The notes: generated from the sequence alone by a model not told the origin. Numbered from the stretch's first letter, positions 23,132-32,224 are shown. The stretch is DNA of 32,330 nucleotides from Secundilactobacillus yichangensis (GCF_016861565.1 NZ_BOLK01000020.1:1-32330); one strand, 5' to 3'. Numbers and translations are program-made.

Positions 23132-23587
23132 AAAACCGCCCCCATTCGCATCATCATGATATTTTAATTAAGCTTATCTTATCACACCGATTATGTAACG
23201 GCACCGCTTAGGCTCATCTTTACTGTCTTTCAACCACATCAAACTACAAAACGGTTTTGAGAGTAGGCTTTCTCAAAACCGTTTTGTGCAGTGTTTTATA
23301 GGGAGAACGCAGTAGCGACCGAACTACTGGGAATAGCAACGGGATTTATAAGTGGCGTTTGCTACTACACCCTTACCATTCGAAGTAAGTATACCGTTTG
23401 TCTGTAATGAATTTTTGTTGTTTGTGTATTAATTGCGTAAAGATTGTTCTGTTAACTTGGGCGCAGTCGCGAACTGAACCAGATAATTTTATATCAGCCT
23501 AACAGCTCAATATTCACGATGGATAAACATTTGCTAATAAGGTATTCTTAACCTGTACAGTAACCTAGTCAGCACACGGAGGGCATT
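23132..23587. other. Non-coding stretch between divergent genes
   Basis: No ORF is convincing in these 456 bases. It holds a perfect 17-pair hairpin at 23246-23287 and a weaker stem beyond it (AGTAGC near 23311 with GCTACT near 23361). Several AT-rich stretches between 23390 and 23560 may hold promoters for either side, but none is clear. Confidence 0.5.
23246..23287. repeat. Perfect 17-pair hairpin (family C, single copy)
   Basis: ACAAAACGGTTTTGAGA pairs exactly with TCTCAAAACCGTTTTGT around the 8-base loop GTAGGCTT. No T-run follows on the plus strand and it is not next to a gene end, so a simple terminator is unlikely. Confidence 0.75.
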
Positions 23588-24061
23588 ATGGAAAAAGGAC
23601 AGGCTTTACCAGCAAAAATTAAAACGGTTTGGCGAGTTAGTGCGGGGTGTTCGTTGTTAGTTGGTCTGGTCGTTACGGGTGGCTTTATGGCAGCCGCTAA
23701 ATGGTGGCAGTGGTCCGCCGTATTGTGGCTGATTTGTGCCGGCTTAACGGTGCTGGACGTTGCCATAGAACTGGCATTGATTCCTTATCGTTACCGGTTT
23801 TGGCGTTATCAGATATCGGCTCAGGAGGTGGAGATAGAATCTGGATTCTTTTTTCATCAGCAAACTGCGATTCCAATCAATCGCATCCAAAACGTCACTT
23901 TGGAGGCCGGTCCAATTCTTCAGTGGCAGCACCTGCAAACCGTGAGCATTGAAACCGCGGCAACTTCCCATAAAATTAAATCAGTCTTGCCAGAAACGGC
24001 ATCACAGTTAAAACAACGAATCATGACCTTAGCAATGGAGGCGACTCCCTATGACGACTAG
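23588..24061 (+). CDS. Bacterial PH-domain membrane protein, YdbS-like
   Basis: A 157-residue protein. Two membrane segments (about residues 13-33 and 39-62) are followed by one bPH2 (DUF304) domain with EVEIESGFFFHQQTAIPINR and IQNVTLEAGPILQWQHLQTV. Such proteins come in pairs with YdbT-like proteins, and their role is not settled. The ATG has GGAGGG upstream. The end overlaps the next gene by 11 bases. Confidence 0.8.
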   Translation: MEKGQALPAKIKTVWRVSAGCSLLVGLVVTGGFMAAAKWWQWSAVLWLICAGLTVLDVAIELALIPYRYRFWRYQISAQEVEIESGFFFHQQTAIPINRIQNVTLEAGPILQWQHLQTVSIETAATSHKIKSVLPETASQLKQRIMTLAMEATPYDD

Positions 24062-25469
24062 GCACTTACACCCATTAGCACTGATACTGATGGTATGGAA
24101 GAATCTTGTTAACGTTGTCTTGTTAACCTTAATCATGTTCGGGGTGATTAAGGAACTTGATCAATGGCAGTACCTCACTATTCTAGGTATCATTGTCTCC
24201 TTGGCAATTATTTTGGCGGTTATTAGCTACTGGTGGTTTACGTATGAGCTGGACGACCAAGCCATCACCATCCATTCGGGTGTCATCTTCCGTCAGCAGA
24301 TTCACATTCCCTACGATCGCATTCAAACCTTACAATTAAAGCAGTGGTTCTATATGAAACCGTTCAAAGTGTTAGCCGTAAGCATTGAAACCGCTGGTCA
24401 ATCAAATGCCAAGGCTGAAGGTCAGTTGCCAGTCGTTGCAAATCGAGTTGTTGGTCAGCTGCAAAAACGAGTGAACGGGCAACTAAACAAGCAATCAGTC
24501 CTGGACACACCGGCGACTCCTAGCACCATTTATCACATCGACTGGACTGATTTAAACCTCTACGCACTCACTTCATTAGGCGTCTTTCCTTTATTAGTAG
24601 CCTTAGGCTGGCTATATAATAATTTAGATAACATCATCCCCAAAAGATGGCTGCAATCAGCGTTTAGCCAGGCAGAGCATTTGAATATCATATTTCTAAT
24701 CAGCGTGATACTGGGCATCTTAATCATCGGCATGCTAACTAGCTATCTCATCATCATCCAGCGTTATTACCATTTTCAATTAACAAAACAGGATAATCAG
24801 TTACTAGCTGAAAAGGGCTTTTTCCAGCATAATACCATTACCGCCTCGATAAACCGGATTCAAGCCGTGGTCATTGAGCAAACGATTATTCGGCAATGGT
24901 TGAAATTAGCGTCTGTTCAGGTGATTCTGGCCTCTTCGGCTGCGGATAAGGAAGATCAAAATAACCTGGTCATGATGCCGGTAATTAGTCAGCGCCACTA
25001 TGAACAGATTCAGCCTTTCATTCAGTGGTTACCTTCAGTGGAACCAACGTATGTCCGAATCAGTAACAAGGCAAAGGGATTGCTGATCCGAAACGCAGTC
25101 GTTCTGACAGCAATCCCAGTGGTTGCCTTAGGCCTCTTCTTTCGGCCTTGGGGTTGGCTGGGACTGCTGTTATTACCAATTGCAGTAGGCCTAGGCGCCT
25201 ATGCAGGTCATAACATGGGCATCGCAATTTTAAGCCAGCACTTGCTCAGCACACAAGATGGTCACTTCTTTAAACGGTCAACTTATTTAATCCCCAAACG
25301 CCGAATTCAAGCTATGACAATCGCTCAGTCGGTTTGGATGAAACGGACACAGTTAGCTCACCTGCGGCTTCAATTGCGCCATGGTGATTCTTCACGGCAA
25401 GTTGAGGTCCGCTACTTGCCAATACAAGTGGCACAGTCGCTTTACCAGTGGTATATAAGTCCAAACTAG
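24051..25469 (+). CDS. Bacterial PH-domain membrane protein, YdbT-like
   Basis: A 472-residue protein with about six membrane segments in three pairs, each followed by a bPH2-type domain. The domains are recognised by repeats of one pattern: SGVIFRQQIHIPYDRIQTLQ, EKGFFQHNTITASINRIQAV, and FFKRSTYLIPKRRIQAMTI. The gene overlaps the YdbS-like gene and is transcribed with it. A shared bidirectional terminator separates it from csp. The function is unknown; related proteins have been linked to membrane or surface stress. Confidence 0.8.
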   Translation: MTTRHLHPLALILMVWKNLVNVVLLTLIMFGVIKELDQWQYLTILGIIVSLAIILAVISYWWFTYELDDQAITIHSGVIFRQQIHIPYDRIQTLQLKQWFYMKPFKVLAVSIETAGQSNAKAEGQLPVVANRVVGQLQKRVNGQLNKQSVLDTPATPSTIYHIDWTDLNLYALTSLGVFPLLVALGWLYNNLDNIIPKRWLQSAFSQAEHLNIIFLISVILGILIIGMLTSYLIIIQRYYHFQLTKQDNQLLAEKGFFQHNTITASINRIQAVVIEQTIIRQWLKLASVQVILASSAADKEDQNNLVMMPVISQRHYEQIQPFIQWLPSVEPTYVRISNKAKGLLIRNAVVLTAIPVVALGLFFRPWGWLGLLLLPIAVGLGAYAGHNMGIAILSQHLLSTQDGHFFKRSTYLIPKRRIQAMTIAQSVWMKRTQLAHLRLQLRHGDSSRQVEVRYLPIQVAQSLYQWYISPN

Positions 25470-25498
25470 GTAATACTTCCAATCCTGAGAAGAACACA

Positions 25499-25532
25499 AA
25501 AAAACCACCAATCAAAATGATTGGTGGTTTTT
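25499..25532. terminator. Bidirectional terminator between the YdbT-like gene and csp
   Basis: AAAAACCACCAATCA pairs with TGATTGGTGGTTTTT around a four-base loop, with A- and T-runs on both sides. Confidence 0.9.
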
Positions 25533-25549
25533 ATTAGCTTAATTAAGAA

Positions 25550-25750
25550 TTAAGCAACAGTAACGTTAGCAGCTTGTGGGCCGCGGTCGCCGTCTTCAAC
25601 ATCCAAAGTTACCTTTTGGCCTTCTTCAAGAGTCTTGAAGCCGTCAGCATTGATAGCTGAGAAATGTACGAATACATCTGAGCCGTTTTCAAGAGTGATA
25701 AAACCGTAACCTTTGTCAGCGTTGAACCATTTAACAGTACCTTGTTCCAT
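25550..25750 (-). CDS. Cold-shock protein, CspA family
   Basis: A 66-residue single-stranded RNA/DNA-binding beta-barrel that opens RNA structures. It has the RNA-binding motifs KGYGFI and VFVHF, and the start [14 protein letters not shown] is typical. The ATG at 25750 has GGAGG 10 bases upstream. The promoter at 25897-25869 gives a leader of about 110 bases, as is usual for cold-shock mRNAs. In the leader, TGCGCATAGCGCA folds into a small stem just before the GGAGG. Confidence 0.93.
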   Translation of the reverse strand: MEQGTVKWFNADKGYGFITLENGSDVFVHFSAINADGFKTLEEGQKVTLDVEDGDRGPQAANVTVA

Positions 25751-25868
25751 TAGAATGAAACCTCCATGCGCTATGCGCAAATAAATTTTGCATTTGAAAC
25801 TTTTGAATAAGGAGCCATTCTAAAGAGAACGTTGTACCTTAATTCCGAAGCATAAATACATTACCAAT

Positions 25869-25897
25869 ACTATAACAGGTAATTCGAAAAAGTACAA
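25869..25897 (-). promoter_or_regulatory. Promoter of csp
   Basis: On the minus strand, TTGTAC (25897-25892) and TATAGT (25874-25869) are 17 bases apart. The leader to the start codon is about 110 bases. Confidence 0.65.
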
Positions 25898-26069
25898 CAA
25901 TAAACTCGAGAAAAAATAAACTTTATTTTAAGCGACCAGATTCAACCAGCTGTATACCAAGCCTGTCACGTCGCATTTTTGCGCACTCACAATTCTACAA
26001 CAGCCTAACCAATGCAGTACTCACTTATATTTATTTGGTTATCTGTCATTTAGTAATTAATTATTGTTA

Positions 26070-26387
26070 TCAGCGAATCAGCAGCTCAATGGTGTCCTTT
26101 TGAGGGGCAAAATTTAAGCCCGCCACACGTTCTTTAAGGATCTTAGAGTATTCATCCAGGACATCGTCTGGCAGTGGCGTAGTGTTCCCTAATTCTGCTA
26201 AGACATCGTCTGGAGAATCAACCTTCTCCATATCAATGAACAGACGCATATTACCCACCGTATCTCGCAACAGGTCAGTCAGCAGACTATTGGGCTTGCC
26301 TTCTAAATCGGTGACAACTAGTTGTGCACCGTCAACTCCTTGGTGGTTGATCGTAATCATTTTTAAGACATCAAAAACGTTATCCAT
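26070..26387 (-). CDS. Small acidic protein of unknown function
   Basis: A 105-residue protein I do not recognise. It is acidic and soluble, without cysteine or membrane segments. It starts MDNVFDVLKMITINHQGVDG, then has strand-like AQLVVTDLEGKP and MRLFIDMEKVD, and ends with helix and PQKDTIELLIR. The alternation of strands and helices suggests a small alpha/beta fold. The ATG at 26387 has GGGGGAG upstream. It is a single gene on the minus strand. Confidence 0.6.
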   Translation of the reverse strand: MDNVFDVLKMITINHQGVDGAQLVVTDLEGKPNSLLTDLLRDTVGNMRLFIDMEKVDSPDDVLAELGNTTPLPDDVLDEYSKILKERVAGLNFAPQKDTIELLIR

Positions 26388-26471
26388 TTCCAGCTCCCCC
26401 AATTTGATTATGACATTGTGCTTATTATACACGATGTTTCTAGACTGTGAAAGATAATCTGCTTCGGGCTT

Positions 26472-26975
26472 TTACTTGGTCGAAACGAGTTGCCAGCCCG
26501 GCTTCAGGCTAAAGTGCCACTGGGTCATCACGTACTTGTGATTAGCAACGCCCACACTAAATAACAGCCGCAGTTCTTCATTTCGATACACCCGGTAAGT
26601 CTTGGATACCTTCAGCTGATTGTGAGCAGTGTTTTGAGTTACCTGAACTGGTCCCTGAACGGGATTTGTACGTTCCAAACGCCGTTGCAGCGGATTAGTC
26701 CTGTAAAGGTACACCCGCTCGTTTTTGGTGCCAATCTGATGGTAAAGCAGTACCGGCTGCTTGGCAGTTACACTGGAAATTAGTGGGTATTCGTGAGTCA
26801 CCGTCACCTTTTTCATACCAAAATACTGATTATAGTTGAGAATCATGAGTGCGATACTACCCACGGTTAAAACCAGGCCAATGGTGACCCAAACCGCCTT
26901 TTTAAAACCGCTGGGAATAAAAATCATACTGACGGCAAATAGCAGCGCACCAGCAAATAAAGTTACCGCGATCAT
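26472..26975 (-). CDS. DUF4811 membrane protein paired with the DHA2 exporter
   Basis: A 167-residue protein with two N-terminal membrane segments (about residues 2-22 and 27-48) and a beta-rich C-terminal domain probably outside the membrane (ERVYLYRTNPLQRRLERTNP; KTYRVYRNEELRLLFSV). I assign it to DUF4811, which in lactobacilli lies next to DHA2 exporters. Its ATG overlaps the exporter stop (ATGA), so the two are translated together. It may be an accessory part of the transporter. Confidence 0.7.
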   Translation of the reverse strand: MIAVTLFAGALLFAVSMIFIPSGFKKAVWVTIGLVLTVGSIALMILNYNQYFGMKKVTVTHEYPLISSVTAKQPVLLYHQIGTKNERVYLYRTNPLQRRLERTNPVQGPVQVTQNTAHNQLKVSKTYRVYRNEELRLLFSVGVANHKYVMTQWHFSLKPGWQLVSTK

Positions 26976-28441
26976 TTTACCGCCCCCTTATGCTCTTTTA
27001 AGAAGAAGGCCATTATTAGCCCAATGAATGCAAATGATGCGGCAATGGCAAACGCGTAACGGAAACCGACGACGTTAGCGTGCAACGCTAATTTTCGAAA
27101 TAGGATCGGTGTTGCTTTGGCCACTTCACCATTGGGAAGATGGTTCTTCGTCACGTTAGACATCACCGAAACCAGAATCGCCGTCCCCATTGAAGCAAAC
27201 ACCTGACGGGCAGTATTATTCACGACGGTTCCATCACTGATCAAGTTCAGCGGCAGCGCGTTCATTCCAGTAGTGGTAACCGGCATCATCACCATTGAGA
27301 TTCCCAGCATCCGAATCGTATAGAGACAAACGATATCAATTACCGGTGTCGTTGCTGTGATGGGAATGAATGAACCAGTCGTCACCGTTAGCAAAAACAT
27401 CCCGGCGATGGCCATATTCCGACCGCCCATTTGGTCAAAAATTCGTCCGGTGACCGGATTCATGAGCCCAATGACAATGGCCCCAGGAAGGAGCGTTAAA
27501 CCAGATGCCAACGGCGTTTCGCCACGAATGGTCTGTAAATAAAGCGGCAGAATCAGCGTAAAGCCGTTCATGGACATGAACGAAACCGCGACTAGTGCTG
27601 CTGAGAGACTAAATTCTCGCTGTTTAAATACTTTAAATTGCAGTAACGGATTACTAATTTTCATAGATCGCCAAATAAATAGCGCAACCACGATCACACC
27701 AATTGTCAAAGTGACGTAGACAATGGGATCCGTCCATTGATAGTCACCCACCGACGAAAAGGCGAACAGCATGGACCCAAAACCAACCATGGACAGCAGT
27801 ACTGACAGCCAGTCAATTGGTGCCTTCTTAGTTGGCAATACTTTTCGTAACGTAAACCAACCCATGACCAGCACAATTAATAGAATTGGCAGAATGGCTA
27901 AAAACAGCATCCGCCATGAATAATGCATTAAAATCCAGCCAGCCAATGTTGGACCAATTGCGGGCGCTAACCCAATAACCATCCCAGCGGTCCCCATAGC
28001 CGCGCCGCGTTTAGACGGCGGAAAAATAGAAGTCATGATGGTTTGGTATACTGGCGCCGTAATCCCAACACCAGCACCCTGAATCAATCTACCAGCTAAG
28101 ATTTCCCAAAAATCCTTAGCAAAAAAGCATAGGAGCGTTCCAATACTAAAAATAAAAATAGCGGATAAATAAAGTTTTCGTGAATCAAATCGTTGAAGGA
28201 AAAAGCCGGTAATTGGAATGACAATTCCCATCATCAGCATAAACCCAGTGGTTAACCACTGAACCGTATTCGCTGAGATACTGAAGGATCTCATTAAAGT
28301 TGGAAAGGCCGTCGTCAGCATGGTAGACGTTAGAAAGGTGCTAAACGTCCCCACCAGCATCGTAAAAACTAAAATCAATCGATTATACGGCCGCCCCAGC
28401 TGATCTACCGGGTGATTTGAAGTATCTATATTTCCAGCCAA
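26972..28441 (-). CDS. DHA2-type multidrug efflux transporter (MFS, about 14 membrane segments)
   Basis: A protein of about 489 residues, with GRLIQGAGVGITAPVYQTIM as a motif C-like segment and the DHA2 sequence FSISANTVQWLTTGFMLMM, shared with the exporter at 2646-4022. It likely exports drugs or toxic metabolites with protons. The start is unsure: the TTG at 28441 has AGAAAG at a suitable distance, while the GTG at 28450 has it too close. It forms a two-gene unit with the DUF4811 gene. No regulator gene is adjacent, and the next gene upstream (mutY) is 30-40 bases away on the same strand, so some co-transcription is possible. Confidence 0.85.
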   Translation of the reverse strand: MAGNIDTSNHPVDQLGRPYNRLILVFTMLVGTFSTFLTSTMLTTAFPTLMRSFSISANTVQWLTTGFMLMMGIVIPITGFFLQRFDSRKLYLSAIFIFSIGTLLCFFAKDFWEILAGRLIQGAGVGITAPVYQTIMTSIFPPSKRGAAMGTAGMVIGLAPAIGPTLAGWILMHYSWRMLFLAILPILLIVLVMGWFTLRKVLPTKKAPIDWLSVLLSMVGFGSMLFAFSSVGDYQWTDPIVYVTLTIGVIVVALFIWRSMKISNPLLQFKVFKQREFSLSAALVAVSFMSMNGFTLILPLYLQTIRGETPLASGLTLLPGAIVIGLMNPVTGRIFDQMGGRNMAIAGMFLLTVTTGSFIPITATTPVIDIVCLYTIRMLGISMVMMPVTTTGMNALPLNLISDGTVVNNTARQVFASMGTAILVSVMSNVTKNHLPNGEVAKATPILFRKLALHANVVGFRYAFAIAASFAFIGLIMAFFLKEHKGAVK

Positions 28442-28480
28442 GAATGTCACTTTCTTTCTATTTGTTAATGCTAAGAATGA

Positions 28481-29599
28481 TTATTTTGTTTGATAGACCC
28501 GCGTTAATAATTTTTCCTGAACCTTTGGCAACGCCATGTTTTTAAGCTCATCTTCAGACAGCCATTTCCCAGGGAAAAAACTCAAGTCAGCACCTGGCTT
28601 GACCTGAGCGCTCAGTAATGAGATCAGCCACTGGCGGTGAGTAAAGGTGTGCTTAATAATTTTACCGCCCATCGGTACCGCGTGAATGGTGAGGCCAAAC
28701 TCCTGCTGAACTAATTTTTCCAGTAACGTCAGTCGTTCTTCATCCGTCGTCAGTTCTGGGTGATCACTCAAGGCTAAGACGTCATCTTCTGCAATTAGCG
28801 GAAACGTCCAGAAATTTGCCAGCAGACCGTCACTAGGACGCTGTTGCATTAAAAAACGATTTCCTTGCCGAATAACCAGGCCGTAATAGGCAATTTTAAC
28901 GGGGCGGGGCTTCTTGGACTTCACCGGATACTGCATTTCGATGCCATCTAAATAAGCTTGGTCAAAAGCCTTCACTGGCGAATGCGCTGAATCCGGATTT
29001 TTAGCCGTCATATAGCTGGCACCCAAGTCCATAATTGCCTGATTAAAGTCCCCGGGTCGGTCAGGTGACATAATTCGGCCGATGATTTCTTCAAAAACCG
29101 GGCGGGTCTGCGGTTTAGCAATATCCAAATCGATTTCCAGTAAGCGGGCAAACACCCGAAAAGCATTGCCATCAACGGCGGGAACCGGTTCATTAAAAGC
29201 GATACTGGCAATGGCACCAGCCGTGTAGGGGCCGATACCGGCCAGTTCTTGCAAAGTTTCTGCCGTTTGCGGCCACTGACCGCCTCGTTCGTTGACGATT
29301 TGCTTCGCTGCTTTCCGCAGATTGCGGGCCCTGGAATAATAACCTAGCCCTTCCCAAGCTTTCATTAACTGAGGTTCCGGCGCATTTGCCAGATCCGTGA
29401 CCGTTGGAAATTCTGTCATGAAGTGTTCGTAATACGGAATTACCGTGTTCACCTGAGTCTGTTGAAGCATAATTTCTGAAACCCAAACATGGTACGGATC
29501 ATGATCCTTTCGCCACGGTAAATTGCGGCCGTTTTGATCATACCAATCCAGTAACGTTTTTCTAAAGGAGCGAATTTTACTCTCTGACCACTCAATCAT
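28481..29599 (-). CDS. mutY: A/G-specific adenine DNA glycosylase MutY, without Fe-S cysteines
   Basis: A 372-residue repair enzyme that removes adenine paired with 8-oxoguanine. Residues 1-190 hold the helix-hairpin-helix glycosylase domain: catalytic E42 (VSEIMLQQTQV), LPWR, GIGPYTAGAI and D143 (VPAVDGNAFR). Residues about 230-372 form the NUDIX-like domain that recognises 8-oxoG (PSDGLLANFWTFPLI, HTFTHRQW). The place of the 4Fe-4S cluster (about 194-217, MDLGASYMTAKNPDSAHSPV) has no cysteine. The ATG follows the merR stop directly (TAAATG) with AAGGAG inside merR, so the two are co-translated. Confidence 0.92.
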   Translation of the reverse strand: MIEWSESKIRSFRKTLLDWYDQNGRNLPWRKDHDPYHVWVSEIMLQQTQVNTVIPYYEHFMTEFPTVTDLANAPEPQLMKAWEGLGYYSRARNLRKAAKQIVNERGGQWPQTAETLQELAGIGPYTAGAIASIAFNEPVPAVDGNAFRVFARLLEIDLDIAKPQTRPVFEEIIGRIMSPDRPGDFNQAIMDLGASYMTAKNPDSAHSPVKAFDQAYLDGIEMQYPVKSKKPRPVKIAYYGLVIRQGNRFLMQQRPSDGLLANFWTFPLIAEDDVLALSDHPELTTDEERLTLLEKLVQQEFGLTIHAVPMGGKIIKHTFTHRQWLISLLSAQVKPGADLSFFPGKWLSEDELKNMALPKVQEKLLTRVYQTK

Positions 29600-30415
29600 T
29601 TAGTCACTCCTTACTTCAACTAATAGACGGACCACCTGTTTTGAAGGGTCATCCGTTTGCCAGCTGCCAATCACTGGTTCTTCGTAATAGTGAGCCCCCA
29701 AAGCAAGGTGATGCTGCTTCGCGTATTCTCGTATATGGTTAAAGCCCTCAATCAGGGGCGTGTTCAAATGGTGATATGCCAGCACTGCCCGGCCGCCTAA
29801 CTGTGTCATATCAGCTTTAACTTTACTGCCAGGGTTCAACGGCGTGTATAATGCGGTGACCAGGTCCGACTGACCGGCTTCAATCGCGTGCCGGGAGTGA
29901 ACTCGGCCAACCGTCAAGTTGATTGGTGGCGTAGTCATCACTGACAGGACGTGACTGACCTGCTGCTGAATCTGCTCGCTGGTGACTTCCGTTTCTTCCG
30001 GAAAGGTGGTGGTCAAGAGGTTGATTGGTGAGCGATCGACTACCGTTGCCGCTTCCGGCATCGCTTGCCGCGCCGTTTCCTGATTCGTAATTTCTTGAGA
30101 AATTTGCTGATGAGCACTGCTAAGCTGATTCAGCTGGGTTTCAATTAACTGCTGCTGATACTTCAGCATAGCGATATGATCGTTTTCATTTGATTGTAAA
30201 GTTGCTTTGGTTTTATTTAAATTATTTTCAAGTTTCACAGTGGCTTGCAACGACAGCCACTGATTAATTTGGGTCAGGTCGTATGCACGCCGCCCATTCT
30301 TATCTCGGTCTGCTGGCTTGAATAGTCCCAGTTCGTCAAATCGATTAAGAACGTGCCGATCAATTCTCATGAGCTGTGCAAACTGCCCCGCAGAAAGTTG
30401 TTGCTCTTCTATCAA
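29600..30415 (-). CDS. MerR-family regulator with GyrI-like effector domain
   Basis: A 271-residue regulator. The N-terminal winged helix (AGQFAQLMRIDRHVLNRFDE, LGLFKPADRD, GRRAYDLTQINQWLSL) is MerR type. A coiled coil at about 60-115 (KYQQQLIETQLNQLSSAHQQ) and a C-terminal domain of about 150 residues (PLIEGFNHIREYAKQHHLAL, HYYEEPVIGSW) resemble BmrR/BltR-type drug-binding regulators. The start is TTG at 30415, with GAGGTGA upstream. It is divergent from the oppA-like gene and contacts mutY. The ligand is unknown. Confidence 0.8.
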   Translation of the reverse strand: MIEEQQLSAGQFAQLMRIDRHVLNRFDELGLFKPADRDKNGRRAYDLTQINQWLSLQATVKLENNLNKTKATLQSNENDHIAMLKYQQQLIETQLNQLSSAHQQISQEITNQETARQAMPEAATVVDRSPINLLTTTFPEETEVTSEQIQQQVSHVLSVMTTPPINLTVGRVHSRHAIEAGQSDLVTALYTPLNPGSKVKADMTQLGGRAVLAYHHLNTPLIEGFNHIREYAKQHHLALGAHYYEEPVIGSWQTDDPSKQVVRLLVEVRSD

Positions 30416-30436
30416 TATTGTTCACCTCGTAAAGAC

Positions 30437-30465
30437 TTGACGTTATGAAACTGCTTCATTATTAT
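30437..30465 (+). promoter_or_regulatory. Promoter of the oppA-like gene with dyad in the spacer
   Basis: TTGACG (30437-30442) and TATTAT (30460-30465) are 17 bases apart. The spacer holds ATGAA-ACTGC-TTCAT, a perfect dyad at 30445-30459. This is where MerR-type regulators bind, and such a gene is divergent next door. On the minus strand a weak promoter for that gene overlaps. Confidence 0.65.
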
Positions 30466-30498
30466 CAAAATAGAGTTATTGGGATTGAGGGAAAACAC

Positions 30499-32160
30499 AT
30501 GAAAGCTAAATTAAAACTAGTCGGCGTGATCCTGGCAGCACTTTTTTTAAGCGGCTGTCAGCAAAGCCTGTCAAACGCCAAACAGGCTTCAGACAGCAAG
30601 GGGATCATGTCCCGGAATCAAGATGTCACGGTAGTTGAGCAAACCCGCTTGAACACCGTCGATATTTCCAAAGTGAATAGCTTTAATAAATTACGCAGCT
30701 CTACTGAAGGCCTTTTTCGTTTAGGCAATAATGGCCGAGTAAATAATGGCTTGGCTCAAAGTTACCGCATCAGTAAAAACGCCAAAACGTATACGTTTAA
30801 ACTGCGCAAAAATGCCCGTTGGAGTAACGGTCAGCCGATTACAGCCAGTGATTTTGTCTATTCATGGTGCCGGAGCGTTCGGCCGCAAACCAGATCCGTC
30901 AATTCAAACTTATTTGATGGCATTAAAAACGCCGAAAAAATCAGAAAGGGCGAATTACCCGCTGACAGATTAGGTGTCACCGCCCTGTCAAATCATGAAT
31001 TACGCGTCACGCTAGATCACCCAATGGTTTATTTTGAAACCCTCTTGGCATACCCGTTATTTGCACCGCAGCATCAAGCCACGGTTCAGCGTTACGGCAC
31101 TCAATATGGTACTAGTGCTAATAAACAAATTTACAGTGGCCCCTTTAAGCTCGTCAAATGGCACGCGAATAGTGCTTCACGAACACTGGTTCCCAATCCC
31201 TTCTACTGGGATAAATCCCACGTTTACCTCAAACGCTTAACCATCGTCACTTCCAAGTCACCATCCCAAGACTTAAAGGACTATCACAATGGCAAAGTTG
31301 CCGAAATTCAGCTGATCGGTAAACAAATTCCAGAGAATAAAAATAACCGGGACTACGTTGTCCGGCCGTTCTCTTTAATGCGTATAATCGACTATAATTT
31401 TACCACAGACAGCACTGGCAATAAAAAACTCATTAATAATCGTAACGCACGGCTAGCAATTTCGCACGCAATTAGCCGTCGGCGACTGATCAATAGCGCG
31501 CTGCAGAATGCCTCGTTGGCACCTAAGGGCTTTGTGACTGCTGGTCTCAGCAAGAATAACCTCAATCATTCCGATTTTGCTAACCAGCAGGAAGCTTCTT
31601 CCTATGTAAAGGGTAATGCCACGGCAGCAACTCACGAATGGGCAGCAGCGAAACAACAGTTGCACGTAAAATCGGCCACGTTAACGTTAGCCACGCCAAA
31701 TGATGCCATCAGCATCCGGGTAGCTAAGAATCTTAAATCACAGTTAGAAAATCGTCTCCAGGGCCTAACCGTCCACGTTATCTCCCTGGATTCAACCCGT
31801 TTAGCCAGTCGTGTGAGCCGAGAACACTTCGATCTCCTGCTAACCGGCTGGGGCGCCGATTATCCTGATCCACTATCCTTCTTGCAGTCCATGACCAGCA
31901 ATAGCCGTCACAATTATGGTCACTGGCACGATGCCAAGTACGATCAGCTAGTCAACACCATCAGTAATAATCAAAGCACCAACAATCAATTACGCTGGGA
32001 ACAAATGCTCAGCGCTGAGAAACGGCTGACTGAACAGCAAGGTGTCACACCACTATATCAGCAGGCGGACAGTTTCTTGACCAATCCCAAGTTAAACGGT
32101 GTGGTTCATAACATCAGCGGGGTGGTTGAAGACTATAAGAGTGCTTATTGGGTCAAATAA
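30499..32160 (+). CDS. Oligopeptide ABC transporter substrate-binding lipoprotein (OppA-like, SBP_bac_5)
   Basis: A 553-residue secreted lipoprotein. The signal peptide LKLVGVILAALFLSGC ends with a lipobox, and the Cys would be lipid-anchored outside the membrane. Family parts: FNKLRSSTEGLFRL, SNGQPITASDFVYSWCRSV (SBP_bac_5 signature), IYSGPFKLVKW and TGWGADYPDPLSFLQSM. It would bind peptides for uptake, but no permease or ATPase gene follows, so it works with a transporter elsewhere or has another role. The ATG at 30499 has GAGGGAAA upstream; the frame from 30445 starts inside the promoter. Confidence 0.88.
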   Translation: MKAKLKLVGVILAALFLSGCQQSLSNAKQASDSKGIMSRNQDVTVVEQTRLNTVDISKVNSFNKLRSSTEGLFRLGNNGRVNNGLAQSYRISKNAKTYTFKLRKNARWSNGQPITASDFVYSWCRSVRPQTRSVNSNLFDGIKNAEKIRKGELPADRLGVTALSNHELRVTLDHPMVYFETLLAYPLFAPQHQATVQRYGTQYGTSANKQIYSGPFKLVKWHANSASRTLVPNPFYWDKSHVYLKRLTIVTSKSPSQDLKDYHNGKVAEIQLIGKQIPENKNNRDYVVRPFSLMRIIDYNFTTDSTGNKKLINNRNARLAISHAISRRRLINSALQNASLAPKGFVTAGLSKNNLNHSDFANQQEASSYVKGNATAATHEWAAAKQQLHVKSATLTLATPNDAISIRVAKNLKSQLENRLQGLTVHVISLDSTRLASRVSREHFDLLLTGWGADYPDPLSFLQSMTSNSRHNYGHWHDAKYDQLVNTISNNQSTNNQLRWEQMLSAEKRLTEQQGVTPLYQQADSFLTNPKLNGVVHNISGVVEDYKSAYWVK

Positions 32161-32193
32161 TCCGTCACACAAAAAGGACTGGCGGCTCGACTC

Positions 32194-32220
32194 CTGTCAA
32201 GTGGACAGTCAAATAATTAA
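32194..32220. repeat. Terminal repeat of the right IS3-type element
   Basis: Read inwards from 32194, the 27 bases CTGTCAAGTGGACAGTCAAA and following match 21 of 27 positions of the repeat at 135-109 on the other strand. This fits left and right ends of one IS type. Confidence 0.65.
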
Positions 32221-32224
32221 AAGT

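Noticed and set aside
25751-25767. Five-codon ORF (MEVSF) in the csp leader with a stop overlapping the csp start
   Set aside because: Its ATG overlaps the csp ribosome binding site and has no site of its own, so it is probably chance.
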